A DNA stretch of 64,000 nucleotides from Bacillota bacterium (GTDB taxonomy: Bacteria > Bacillota > Clostridia > Christensenellales > Aristaeellaceae). The translations under genes were made by a program, and so were the position numbers. A model generated the notes under the pieces. It ran no database searches. It saw nothing but the letters and a program-made list of their open reading frames with translations, and was not told the DNA's origin. Below, piece by piece: positions 25,091 through 33,916 of this stretch (its first letter is position 1; every line of letters starts with the position of its first letter). The stretch is taken from the NCBI GenBank assembly GCA_023459275.1, contig JAEWVC010000070.1, positions 19,370 to 83,369 of the forward strand. Direction: 5' to 3'.

Positions 25091-25924
25091 TTGGGCAAAG
25101 CAAGGCAAGCGGCGGGCGACGGCCGCTTTCATTACAAGAAGGCGTTGGGGCAGCATTTTCTTTACGATGAGGCGCTTTTGCAGGAATTGGTTTCTCTTTC
25201 GGGCGTCACGCAAGAGGACGGCGTTTTGGAGATCGGCCCCGGCAGCGGGGGAATGACCGGCCTGCTGGCAGAAAAATGCCGGCAGGTGACAGCCCTGGAG
25301 CTGGACGAAACGCTGCTGCCGATATTGCGGGTCTCGCTGGCCGCGCATAGCAACGTGACGGTGGTCAAGGGCGATGCGCTGCGCACGGACCTTGCGGAGC
25401 TGGCAAGGCCCCTGGGAGAACGCTTTTGCGTGGTGGCCAACATCCCCTACTATATCACTTCCCCTCTTTTGGAGATCCTTCTTTCCGGCAAACTGCCGAT
25501 CAAGCACATGGCGCTGCTTGTGCAGAAGGAGGTGGCGGACAAGCTTACCGCCGCGCCGGGAACGGATGGGTACGGCATGCTTTCCGTGCGCGCCCAGTAT
25601 TTTTGTGAGCCGCGGATCGCAAAGCTGGTGCCGGCCTCCTTTTTCACGCCACCGCCCAAGGTGGACAGCGCCTTTGTGGTGATGCCTGTGCGCGGGGCGC
25701 CTCCGGTAAAGGTTCCGGACGAGGGGCTGTTCTTCCGTGTGGCTTCCGCCGCCTTTCTGATGCGCCGCAAGACCATGCTCAACAACCTGCAATCCGCTTT
25801 TTCCCTTACCAGGCAGCAGGCTCTTGCCCTGCTTACGGCCTGCAACCTTGACGAGCGCGTGCGTGGGGAAACGCTCACCCTGGATGCATTCGCCGCCTTG
25901 GCCTGCGCCCTCGGGAGCAAATGA
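25091..25924 (+). CDS. rsmA: 16S rRNA dimethyladenosine transferase
   Basis: 277 residues from a TTG start at 25091, chosen because GGAGGAGG lies 6 bases upstream; the in-frame ATG at 25067 has no ribosome binding site. RsmA/KsgA dimethylates two adjacent adenines in the 3' hairpin of 16S rRNA. Visible motifs: KKALGQHFLYD, EIGPGSGGMTG for S-adenosylmethionine, the acidic LELDE, VKGDAL and the catalytic NIPYYITSP, then FFTPPPKVDSAFV. Divergent from the zinc-ribbon gene; followed 105 bases later by the dnaD operon. Confidence 0.97.
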   Translation: MGKARQAAGDGRFHYKKALGQHFLYDEALLQELVSLSGVTQEDGVLEIGPGSGGMTGLLAEKCRQVTALELDETLLPILRVSLAAHSNVTVVKGDALRTDLAELARPLGERFCVVANIPYYITSPLLEILLSGKLPIKHMALLVQKEVADKLTAAPGTDGYGMLSVRAQYFCEPRIAKLVPASFFTPPPKVDSAFVVMPVRGAPPVKVPDEGLFFRVASAAFLMRRKTMLNNLQSAFSLTRQQALALLTACNLDERVRGETLTLDAFAALACALGSK

Positions 25925-25997
25925 CAGGAGGTGTCCATAAGGTTGCTTTCCTGCCCTGAAAAAGCCCCTGTTCTGCCTGTACTCGCCTAAAAGAGTA

Positions 25998-26006
25998 TGG
26001 TATACT
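25998..26006 (+). promoter_or_regulatory. Extended -10 promoter of the dnaD operon
   Basis: TGGTATACT, with TATACT at 26001-26006, lies 23 bases before the start. The -35 region is poor, consistent with dependence on the TGn extension. Confidence 0.55.
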
Positions 26007-26029
26007 GTACGGGATAACGAGGTGATCCT

Positions 26030-27523
26030 ATGCCCTTATTTGATTTTGATGAGCAATATCCGCTGTTTGACGCCACGCCCGTGGAAAACCTGTTTGTGCA
26101 GGAATACCTCCCCGCGGCCAAGGGCGACTATGTGAAGGTATATCTGTACGGACTGATGCACACGTATCATCCCACTGCCGGGATGAGCCTTGCCGTGATG
26201 GCCAGGGACCTGATGCTTACGGAGGAAGAGGTACTGACCGCGTACCGGTATTGGGAGCGCAAGGGGCTGGTGGTCCGCACGGCGGACAATCCGCCCGCCT
26301 TCCGGTATGTGAACGCGAAGCAGCTTTTGTTCATGCGCCAGTGCCCCAAGGAGGACAAGCAGTACACACAGTTCGCCGATGCGCTGTACGCCGCCTTCGG
26401 GGAGGACAGGAAGCTCCACGGCCAGGAGACCAGCCTGGCCTACGAATGGGTGGAAGAACTGAAGCTGCCCCCGGAGGTGGTGCTGATGATGGTGCAGCAT
26501 CTGATTTCTACCCGGGGGAAGCACTTCAGCTTCAAGAACGCACAGAAGCTGGCGGTGCAGCTTGCCCAGGAGCATGTATATACCATCGAGGATGCGGAGG
26601 CTGTTCTGTCCCGCTCCAGGGTGGTGGAGGAAGGCACGCAAAAAATCCTTCGCCGCCTGGGCAGGCGCCGCCAGCCTTCGGAGGATGAGATGGCCCTGTA
26701 CTTGAAATGGACCAGGGACTGGGGCTATGGCCACGACGCCATCGAGGCAGCCTGCAGGGAGACCACCAAGGGCGAGCCCACCATGGCCTACCTGGACGGT
26801 ATATTGAACGGGCTGCGCAGCCGGAGTGAGAAAACCCCGGCCACCGCAAAGCAGGTGCAGAAGACGCTTCAGAAGGAACAGGAAGAGGCCGCGCCGGTGA
26901 AAGAACTGTTCAGAGCCCTTGGCCTTGCCGGCCTTGCCGTGAACGAGGGCACGCTGTCTGTCTACCGGCAGATGCGGGATCTGGCCGGGCACGATGTGAT
27001 CCTGCTGGCCGCCAGGGAGGCCGCGCGGGCAGGCGGGCGGCTGGACGATGTTTTGAAGCTTGTGGCTACCTGGCACGACAAAGGGCTGGCCACCCCTGTC
27101 CAGGTGGAGGAGTACATCGCCGCCTTCTATGAAAGCAACCGGCTGCTGAGCCAATTGTACGAACAGTGCGGAAAAAGCGAAAAACCCACCGCGCCGGACC
27201 GGGCACTCTTGCAGAAGTGGCGGAAGGAATGGGACTTTTCCCCCGAAATGCTGCTGCTGGCCGCCGTGTTTGCTAGGAACGCGGACAAGAAAATGCCCTA
27301 CATGGACGCTATGCTCAAGGCATGGCACGAGCAGAACATCAGGACGCCGGAAGACGCCCAGGCTGCCCGGGAAAAGTTTGAAAAAGCACCCGCCGCAAAA
27401 CCATCCCCGCAGCGGGGCAAGGTGGTTACGGCACAGCTTTACACCCAGCGCAGCTATGACGCCATCGACCTGAACAAGTGGGCAGCCAGCATGATTGAGG
27501 AGGCCGCCGGAAAAGATGCCTAA
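26030..27523 (+). CDS. dnaD: DnaD-domain replication initiation protein
   Basis: 497 residues, about twice the length of Bacillus DnaD. An N-terminal winged-helix region (residues about 1-100; LMLTEEEVLTAYRYWERKG) precedes DnaD-like C-domain text repeated three times (TRDWGYGHDAIEAACRET, ATWHDKGLATPVQVEEYI, RKEWDFSPEMLLLAAVFA), each ending in a YxDxxLxxW-like element (MAYLDGILNGL, MPYMDAMLKAWHEQNI). DnaD proteins help load the replicative helicase. The start has a near-perfect GAGGTGATCC. A DnaC/DnaI-like ATPase overlaps its end, forming a loader pair. Confidence 0.88.
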   Translation: MPLFDFDEQYPLFDATPVENLFVQEYLPAAKGDYVKVYLYGLMHTYHPTAGMSLAVMARDLMLTEEEVLTAYRYWERKGLVVRTADNPPAFRYVNAKQLLFMRQCPKEDKQYTQFADALYAAFGEDRKLHGQETSLAYEWVEELKLPPEVVLMMVQHLISTRGKHFSFKNAQKLAVQLAQEHVYTIEDAEAVLSRSRVVEEGTQKILRRLGRRRQPSEDEMALYLKWTRDWGYGHDAIEAACRETTKGEPTMAYLDGILNGLRSRSEKTPATAKQVQKTLQKEQEEAAPVKELFRALGLAGLAVNEGTLSVYRQMRDLAGHDVILLAAREAARAGGRLDDVLKLVATWHDKGLATPVQVEEYIAAFYESNRLLSQLYEQCGKSEKPTAPDRALLQKWRKEWDFSPEMLLLAAVFARNADKKMPYMDAMLKAWHEQNIRTPEDAQAAREKFEKAPAAKPSPQRGKVVTAQLYTQRSYDAIDLNKWAASMIEEAAGKDA

Positions 27524-28505
27524 TGCCGTCATGAACGAGCTGATGCTCGAGTATCAGGCCCGCCGGGCCGAAAACACCAGGGAGGAGGAACGCCGGCTTG
27601 CGCTGGCCGCCTCCCGCTGCCCGGAGATCGGCCGCCTGATGGAGGAACGCCGGGAGGCGCTTTTCTCAGCGCTGCGCAAAAGCCTGGGCACAGAGGGGAA
27701 GAAGGACGGGACTTCCGGCCTGACGCTGCTCATGGAGGAGTACAACGCAAAGATCCGGGCGCTGCTTAAAGAAAACGGGCTGCCGGAGGACTTTTTGCAG
27801 CCTGTGTACACCTGCCCGGAATGCGAGGACACGGGGTATGTGGGGGGAAGCGTGAAAAGGCGCTGCACCTGTCTGAACAAAGCGTATTTCAAGCGCATGG
27901 GCCGCCTGGTGGGGCTCAACGAGCGAACGCCGCAGACCTTTGAAACCTTCCGGGAGGAGGTGTTTTCCCCGGAGGCCCTGCAGGGCGGCGGCGTCAGCCA
28001 GCGCGCCTACATGCGCTTTTTGCGGGACAAATGCCAAAAATATGCCGATTCCTTTCCCGATACGGCCACGCCGGACATGCTGTTCATGGGCACCAGCGGC
28101 CTTGGGAAAACGTTTCTCATGCAGGCCATCGCCCACAGGGTGCTGGAGCGCGGCTTTTCCGCGCTGTGCGTAAGCGCCTTCCGGGTGGTGGAAATGACCA
28201 GGCAAGCCTATTTCACCAACAATTATGAGGCGAGCGGGATGCTCTTTGAGGTGGATCTGCTGCTGATGGACGACCTGGGCACGGAGCCGCTGATGGACAA
28301 CATCACCATTGAGCAGTTATACCATGTCATCAACGAGCGGCAAAATGCGGGAAAGCACACCATCCTGAGCACGAACCTGAACAGCGCGGAATTCCAGGCC
28401 AGGTATACCGAAAGGCTGGGCTCAAGGCTATTGTCCTCCGCTGGGCAGTGTGAGCTCATCGCCTTTGTGGGCAGCGACATTCGCCGCAAGGCAGCGCAGA
28501 TATAG
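27516..28505 (+). CDS. DnaC/DnaI-like helicase-loader ATPase
   Basis: 329 residues, overlapping dnaD by 8 bases. An N-terminal helical region leads to a four-cysteine zinc module (YTCPECEDTGYVGG, then RRCTC, about residues 102-123) and an AAA+ core: Walker A MGTSGLGKTFL (about 190), Walker B LLLMDDLGTEP, and sensor text HTILSTNLNSAEF. This is the usual clostridial replacement for DnaI, delivering DnaB-type helicase to origins or restart sites. The ATG at 27516 is preferred over an upstream TTG at 27495; the ribosome binding site is weak, so coupling to dnaD is likely. Confidence 0.92.
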   Translation: MPNAVMNELMLEYQARRAENTREEERRLALAASRCPEIGRLMEERREALFSALRKSLGTEGKKDGTSGLTLLMEEYNAKIRALLKENGLPEDFLQPVYTCPECEDTGYVGGSVKRRCTCLNKAYFKRMGRLVGLNERTPQTFETFREEVFSPEALQGGGVSQRAYMRFLRDKCQKYADSFPDTATPDMLFMGTSGLGKTFLMQAIAHRVLERGFSALCVSAFRVVEMTRQAYFTNNYEASGMLFEVDLLLMDDLGTEPLMDNITIEQLYHVINERQNAGKHTILSTNLNSAEFQARYTERLGSRLLSSAGQCELIAFVGSDIRRKAAQI

Positions 28506-28517
28506 GAGGGAACGGTC

Positions 28518-29063
28518 ATGGGCAACATCTGGCATGATATCCGGCCGGAACGCATCTCCCATACGGAGTTCGTTGCCGTCATTGAAATCAGCAAGGGCGG
28601 CAAGAACAAGTATGAGCTGGACAAGGAAACCGGCATGCTGATCCTGGACCGGGTGCTGTATACCTCCACCCACTACCCGGCCAACTACGGGTTTATCCCC
28701 CGCACCTACGCCGAGGACAACGACCCCTTGGACGTGCTGGTGATGTGCCAGGAGGCCATCCTGCCCCTGACGCTGGTCAAGTGCCGCCCTATCGGCATGA
28801 TCAGCATGGTGGACGGGGAAGCCGCGGACGAAAAGATCGTCGCTGTGCCGGTCCATGACCCCTCCATGGCGGAGTATACGGACATTGGGCAGTTGCCCCA
28901 GCATACCTTTTCGGAGATCAGCCACTTTTTTGAGGTCTACAAGACGCTGGAAGGCAAAAAAACGGCGGTGAAGAGCGTGAGCGGCCGGGAGGATGCCCAG
29001 GAGATCATCCGGGCGGCCATTGACCGCTATGCGCAGCGCTTTGAGGCGGAGGACGCGCCATGA
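28518..29063 (+). CDS. ppa: Inorganic pyrophosphatase (family I)
   Basis: 181 residues, normal for bacterial family I enzymes, which hydrolyse pyrophosphate to phosphate. It contains VIEISKGGKNKYELDKETG, YPANYGFIPRTY and the metal-binding signature AEDNDPLDVLVM, then DEKIVAVPVHDP. A GGAGG lies about 10 bases before the start. It sits 12 bases after the loader ATPase and overlaps the ArsC-like gene by 4 bases (ATGA), so it belongs to the dnaD transcription unit. Confidence 0.97.
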   Translation: MGNIWHDIRPERISHTEFVAVIEISKGGKNKYELDKETGMLILDRVLYTSTHYPANYGFIPRTYAEDNDPLDVLVMCQEAILPLTLVKCRPIGMISMVDGEAADEKIVAVPVHDPSMAEYTDIGQLPQHTFSEISHFFEVYKTLEGKKTAVKSVSGREDAQEIIRAAIDRYAQRFEAEDAP

Positions 29064-29404
29064 ACGTTCAGATTTACGTGAGCAAAAAGAATTTCGATAC
29101 CCAGAAGGCCGAACGGTTTTTCAAGGAGCGGCGCATCCCCTACCAGTTGGTGGATATGTCCCGGCATCCGCCGGGGGCCAGGGAACTGCGGCTTTTTGCC
29201 GACAGGCTTACCGCAAAGGCCTTGGTGGACCGGGAGGACAAAAAGGTGCGGGAGCATCCCGTATGCTACGCCCCCAACGATGAGGTCATTTTGAACGAAC
29301 TCATGGAAAAACCCTCCCTGATGCGTTCCCCCATCGTGCGCAGCGGGCAGAAGGTGACCCTGGGGGTGCAGGAAGACATCTGGACCGCCTGGATGAACGA
29401 ATAG
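29060..29404 (+). CDS. ArsC/Spx-like thioredoxin-fold protein lacking the active-site cysteine
   Basis: 114 residues, the ArsC/Spx length, with RRIPYQLVDMSRHPPGARELR and EVILNELMEKPSLMRSPIV matching family strands and the Arg-containing loop. The N-terminal position that carries CxxC in Spx or CxxxR in ArsC reads YVSKKNFDTQKA, so the reactive Cys is absent. The only Cys is at about residue 74 (HPVCYAP). It is therefore unlikely to be an arsenate reductase; an RNA polymerase-binding or structural role is possible but unproven. Its ATG overlaps the ppa stop. Confidence 0.8.
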   Translation: MNVQIYVSKKNFDTQKAERFFKERRIPYQLVDMSRHPPGARELRLFADRLTAKALVDREDKKVREHPVCYAPNDEVILNELMEKPSLMRSPIVRSGQKVTLGVQEDIWTAWMNE

Positions 29405-29434
29405 CGCCTACGAAAGCTGAAATGAGGTGTCCGC

Positions 29435-32287
29435 ATGCGTGGCAGGCTCTCCCTCCAAAGCAGGCTTACCGCCTGCTTCCTTGCCTTTTCCGTGCTGCCG
29501 CTGATCCTGTTCTTTCTGCTGTTCTTTCCGTACCTTCGGGGGAGTATGCTCAAAAGCCGCATGGCTGCCCTGGAGGGGCTGGCCAGTGCCAACGTCAGCG
29601 ATCTGGAGCAGATGGGGGATTCCATCCTCCGGGAAGGGGAGCGGCTGGGCCTGGACCAGCGGGCCGCCGATGCCCTGACATTGCCTGACGGGCAGGAGGA
29701 ATCCCTGACCGCGCGGCTGGCGGACAGCTATCTGCTGTCCATGGTGGGCCAGGACTGCCGGGGCGCGGCGCTGGTGAAGGCCGGATGGACGGTGGTTGCC
29801 TCCAGCAACGATGCGGCCTATACGCCGGAAGCGCTCTCGCTGCTGCTGGGCACCGACGCTTCCTTCAGCGGCGAAAGGGAGGTGAGCGGCCTGCTTCCCT
29901 CCCTGGCGGAGCCTGGCGGGCAGTCCATCTACTTTACGGTGCCCCTGATGAAGGGGGTCAGCCTGCTGGGAGTGCTGGTGCGGGAGATGCCCCTTGAGGT
30001 GCTTGGACGCAAGACGGCTTCGCTTAGCCAGGGGGAAACGGGCCGGATGATGCTGGTGGACGAGAGCGGCATGATCCTGGCCCATACGGATGCGTCCGAG
30101 GCGGGAAAATCACTGGACAGCGCCAAACTGCTGTCCATTTTCCAGAGTTTTCAAAGCGGCATGGCGGAACGCAGCGGCAACGGCAGTGTAAAGCTTGACG
30201 GCGCCATGCAGGGGTACGGCTACCGGATCCTTTCCAATATGCCCTGGATGCTGGTGGTTTACCAGGCGGAGAGTGAGCTTAAGTCCCAGGAGGTACTCAT
30301 CATCCTCTTTGCCGTATTGGCCACGCTGGGGCTGTCGCTGCTGAGTTTTTTGATCAGCCGTATCGTATCCCGCAGCCTGGTCTTTCCGCTTAGGAGGCTG
30401 AACGCCGCCTTCCGGCAGGCGGGGCATAACCAATTTACGCCCCTTGCGCCGGGCGGCCCGCCGGAAATGGTGGAACTGGCCGAAGGCTATAATACCATGA
30501 TCGGCCTCATCGAGGGAAATGTCACAAGGCTCAGCGATTCCAACCGCCAGCTGGCCGCCACCATCGCGGAATTGGAGGTGGAGCGGGACAGGCTGCAGTT
30601 TATGCGGGAGGAGCCGGACGGCGGGAATGTTCGCCGCGCCTACGCGGAATTCAACCTTCTGTCCGGGGATTTTCTGGCGGATGACGCCTTTTATGCCATG
30701 CTGCACGTAAACCGCGGGCTGACCAAGCTGTCGCTGAATGAGTTCCTGTCCGGCATGGTGGAACCCGAGGATGAAAACCTCCTTAGGGAGAGCATTGAAA
30801 CCCAGGCGGATCAGATCCACCAGCTGGTGCGTATCCATACCACGGAGGGAATGCTCTGGGCGCAGGTGCATGCCAGGATCTACTACAATCCCCAGGGCGA
30901 CGCCACCAAGGTATCCGCAACATTCCTGGATGTGACCGACGACCATAAAGCCCCCGGGGAGGAAGCCTCGGTGGACAGCACCACCGGGTTGTATACAAGA
31001 GCTCCCTTCCTGGCGGCGCTTGATGACCACCTTGCCCAGCAGGACGGTGGCAGGGAGGGCGGTATGGTGGTATGCCTGAGGCTGATCGGCCTTCCGGAGG
31101 ACGATACCCAGCGCATGGCCTACGTGCTGGCCATGCGCCTGACGGCCGATAGGCTGAGGGCCTTTGCCGGGCCGGAGGGCATGGCTGCCAGATTTTATGA
31201 TGACCGGTTCCTTGTGCACCTGCCCCGCTGCCAGAATGCCGCCCTGGCGGAAAGCCGCATGGCAGAATTGAACCAGATCCTCTCCGCCCCCATCCCCTGC
31301 CAGAAAATGGTGATTTCGCTGAAAATGCTGGCTGGCGCGGCGATTTATCCGCAAAAAGACGCCACGGCGGAGCTGCTTATGAGCCAGGCGCAGACTGCCC
31401 TGTCCGCCGCAGCGGCCATGGAGGGCGCAAGCTGGACGATCTACGACGTGACCCGCCAGGTGGAGGACGCGGATACCGCCAGGGTCACGCTGGAGCGCAC
31501 GCTGCGCAACCGCCGCATCGTGGATGCCCTGTCCACCTTCCAGATGGACAACTCCCTGTCTTTGGAGTACCAGCCCATCATCGCACTGAAAACGGACAGG
31601 GTGGCGGGCTTCGAGTGCACGGTCAGGCTTCAAACCGCGGAGCTGGGCATGGTTTCGGCCGGGGAACTGATCCCCCTGGCGGAAGCCAACGGACTGATGC
31701 TGCCCGTGGGCCGCTTTGTGCTCAAGGAAGCCTGCCGCATGATCCAGGGATTGCTGAAACGCAAGGATCAGGCGCTGTTCGTATCGGTAAACATCAGCGC
31801 GGTGCAGCTAGAACAAAGCGACTTTGCCGACATGGTTTACCTGGCGCTGAAGGAAACGGGCCTGCCGGGCTCCGCGCTGCAGCTGGAGATTTCCGAGCGG
31901 ATCATAGATGTTTTCATCGCCCAGGCGGAGAAACTGAACGCCCTGCGCAGGCTTGGCGTGCGGGTGGCGCTGGACGATTACGGCGGAGGCACGGGCTCCC
32001 TGACCCATCTGTACAACATGCCCCTGGATGTTTTGAAGGTGGACAAGAGCTTCCTGATGGGCGCAAACGCCAGCCAGGGCAAGGAATTCATCCTGAAAAC
32101 CCTGGTGGACCTTGCCCATAGCCTCAATTTGCAGGTAGCCGCGGTGGGCGTGGAACACTTCAAACGCCTGAACACCCTGATGAAGCTGGATTATGACCTG
32201 GCGCAGGGCTACCACTTCTGCCCGCCGCTGAACCCCGCCGCGCTGGAGGTATACCTGGACACAAGGGCGGGTAAGAGGGAAGGATAA
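29435..32287 (+). CDS. Membrane sensor with degenerate GGDEF and EAL domains
   Basis: 950 residues. Transmembrane helix 1 (about 12-35), a roughly 250-residue external Cache-like domain, transmembrane helix 2 (about 288-310), a HAMP-like segment, a PAS-like region (400-515), a GGDEF-like domain (520-690) and an EAL domain (700-945). The GGDEF site reads RFYDDRF, so cyclase activity is not expected. In the EAL domain Asn (VNIS), Glu (EISERI), Asp-Asp (LDDYGGG), Lys (KVDKS) and the QGY text remain, but EAL reads ECT and the AEGVE motif reads AVGVE, losing a glutamate thought to be catalytic. A c-di-GMP-binding effector rather than an enzyme is the best inference. It follows the ArsC-like gene by 30 bases. 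Confidence 0.88.
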   Translation: MRGRLSLQSRLTACFLAFSVLPLILFFLLFFPYLRGSMLKSRMAALEGLASANVSDLEQMGDSILREGERLGLDQRAADALTLPDGQEESLTARLADSYLLSMVGQDCRGAALVKAGWTVVASSNDAAYTPEALSLLLGTDASFSGEREVSGLLPSLAEPGGQSIYFTVPLMKGVSLLGVLVREMPLEVLGRKTASLSQGETGRMMLVDESGMILAHTDASEAGKSLDSAKLLSIFQSFQSGMAERSGNGSVKLDGAMQGYGYRILSNMPWMLVVYQAESELKSQEVLIILFAVLATLGLSLLSFLISRIVSRSLVFPLRRLNAAFRQAGHNQFTPLAPGGPPEMVELAEGYNTMIGLIEGNVTRLSDSNRQLAATIAELEVERDRLQFMREEPDGGNVRRAYAEFNLLSGDFLADDAFYAMLHVNRGLTKLSLNEFLSGMVEPEDENLLRESIETQADQIHQLVRIHTTEGMLWAQVHARIYYNPQGDATKVSATFLDVTDDHKAPGEEASVDSTTGLYTRAPFLAALDDHLAQQDGGREGGMVVCLRLIGLPEDDTQRMAYVLAMRLTADRLRAFAGPEGMAARFYDDRFLVHLPRCQNAALAESRMAELNQILSAPIPCQKMVISLKMLAGAAIYPQKDATAELLMSQAQTALSAAAAMEGASWTIYDVTRQVEDADTARVTLERTLRNRRIVDALSTFQMDNSLSLEYQPIIALKTDRVAGFECTVRLQTAELGMVSAGELIPLAEANGLMLPVGRFVLKEACRMIQGLLKRKDQALFVSVNISAVQLEQSDFADMVYLALKETGLPGSALQLEISERIIDVFIAQAEKLNALRRLGVRVALDDYGGGTGSLTHLYNMPLDVLKVDKSFLMGANASQGKEFILKTLVDLAHSLNLQVAAVGVEHFKRLNTLMKLDYDLAQGYHFCPPLNPAALEVYLDTRAGKREG

Positions 32288-32319
32288 TGCCGTAGGCATG
32301 GCATGGGAGGAGGATCGGG

Positions 32320-33768
32320 ATGCGGGGGAAAATGCTTCTGTTCCTGGCGGTGCTCGGCCTGTTTGTTGCGGGTGCCCTTGCAGGGGCGGCGGAGCGGGAT
32401 ACGCGCCTTGAAGCCGCCTTCGAAAGCGATGCGCTGGTGCTTGCGGAGACGGCGCTGATACAGGATCTTTCCGGGTATACGCTTAGGGCGCGCACCGCTT
32501 ACTACGAGGCGGTTTTGAAAGGCAGCCTTCCCGGCGTGACGCCAGTCTATTCCGGGGACGGCGCATGGGTTTCCTTTGCGCTGACAGGCAGCGAGATGCT
32601 CCCTGCCCCGCGGCAGTGCTTCTTTTCCCCGGACGGCGGGAAGGCGCTGTGTATGGATAAACAAATCGCCTATGTGGCGGAAGGGAAGACCATCACCATC
32701 ATTTCCTACAGCCATGAGCGCAGCGTGCAGGACGAATACGGGCAGTATGCCGCCTTCGCCAAACTGACGCCCGACCGGTGGGTAGGGGCCGAAGGGGTGG
32801 TATGGTCCCCGGACGGCCGGTATGCCGTGCTTACCAACTTTGCGGAAGTATTCTTCAGAGCGCGGTTCGTCTATGGCCTGTATATCATTGACACAGTGAC
32901 AGGAGAGCTGTTCTGCGCGGATACCTATCCCACAAAGCTCAAGGAAAAATGGGGAGCGGTGATGCAGGCTTGCTTCGGCCCGGCCGGGCGGCAGCTGTAT
33001 TATGTGCTTTACGGCTCCGCTTACGGGGATGCGCCCGTTTCCCTGATGTGTTACGATGTGGAAACAGGACAGAAGCAGCGCCTTTTGGCCTGCCAGAAAA
33101 GAAGCGCGTACCCTATGCTGCAGATGGGCGGCAGCGGCAGCCTCATGAATCTGGCGGACTCGCCCAATGCGTCGGAGCCGTTGGGGCTGAACGTGTATAC
33201 CCAGCGGGACGGCGTTTGGTCCATGAAAACGTACGCCCTGCCCCAGACATCCCGCATCGCCTATCCCATATACTTTGATGCGGGCCCGGCCGGTTTTGGC
33301 GTATTGCTGGACCGCATCCTCCCTGCCAATCAGGGAAAATCCGTCACCATGGCCGGGCAGGTCCGCCTGGAAGACGGATACCCCGGCCTGGGAGAGTTCC
33401 TGCTCATTGACAGCCCGGACGCACCATACGCCACCCGCATTTCCCTGCTGTCCTATGGGGACGGCAGTCTTCTGGACGGCAGGCTGGCCGAGGGAACACT
33501 TTGGCAATGCCTGAATATCAAGCTTTCGCCGGACGGCCGCTACGCGCTGCTCCTTGTGGGAAACAGCGGGGAATTCGCTTTCCTGATGATGGACATGGAA
33601 ACCTTGGCTCTGCGCCGGGTCACGGCGCCCGATGGCTTGGCCTCAACGGCTGCGGTCTACAATGTGCCTGTGAGCAATGCCTATCCCTCCGGCTTCAATT
33701 GGTTCTTGGGCAACAAGCTGGTTTTCAACGGGACGGACGGCCTGAAGCTTTGCGAATTCGCCTATTGA
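32320..33768 (+). CDS. Exported beta-propeller-like protein of unknown function
   Basis: 482 residues. Residues 1-24 form a signal peptide (KMLLFLAVLGLFVAGALAGA). The mature protein repeats a TolB/PD40-like element, SPDG with a following aromatic (CFFSPDGGKALC, VWSPDGRYAVL, KLSPDGRYALLL), and many short strands, suggesting a propeller. I do not recognise a named family. GGAGGAGG precedes the start, and the gene lies 32 bases after the GGDEF-EAL-like gene, so it is probably co-transcribed and could be part of the same envelope-sensing process (inference). Confidence 0.75.
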   Translation: MRGKMLLFLAVLGLFVAGALAGAAERDTRLEAAFESDALVLAETALIQDLSGYTLRARTAYYEAVLKGSLPGVTPVYSGDGAWVSFALTGSEMLPAPRQCFFSPDGGKALCMDKQIAYVAEGKTITIISYSHERSVQDEYGQYAAFAKLTPDRWVGAEGVVWSPDGRYAVLTNFAEVFFRARFVYGLYIIDTVTGELFCADTYPTKLKEKWGAVMQACFGPAGRQLYYVLYGSAYGDAPVSLMCYDVETGQKQRLLACQKRSAYPMLQMGGSGSLMNLADSPNASEPLGLNVYTQRDGVWSMKTYALPQTSRIAYPIYFDAGPAGFGVLLDRILPANQGKSVTMAGQVRLEDGYPGLGEFLLIDSPDAPYATRISLLSYGDGSLLDGRLAEGTLWQCLNIKLSPDGRYALLLVGNSGEFAFLMMDMETLALRRVTAPDGLASTAAVYNVPVSNAYPSGFNWFLGNKLVFNGTDGLKLCEFAY

Positions 33769-33858
33769 GCGGTTTGCACCCGCCCCCGACATGAGATGCC
33801 GCTTCGCCGGCCCTGCTTACTAACGCAGCTTTGAAGCGATCCAATACCTCCCTCGGGT

Positions 33859-33888
33859 TTGTCAGTGGTCTGCCTTTTTAGATATCCT
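33859..33888 (+). promoter_or_regulatory. Promoter of the FAD-dependent oxidoreductase gene
   Basis: TTGTCA (33859-33864), an 18-base spacer and TATCCT (33883-33888) lie about 30 bases before the start. Confidence 0.5.
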
Positions 33889-33916
33889 CGAATTCTGCCA
33901 CACTTATGAAAAGGGG

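Noticed and set aside
26036..27532. A 498-codon minus-strand frame opposite dnaD
   Set aside because: No ribosome binding site and low-complexity translation; dnaD has a strong ribosome binding site and family motifs.
30110..31633. A 507-codon minus-strand frame opposite the GGDEF-EAL-like gene
   Set aside because: Antisense shadow with no recognisable domain, while the plus-strand protein shows ordered domains.
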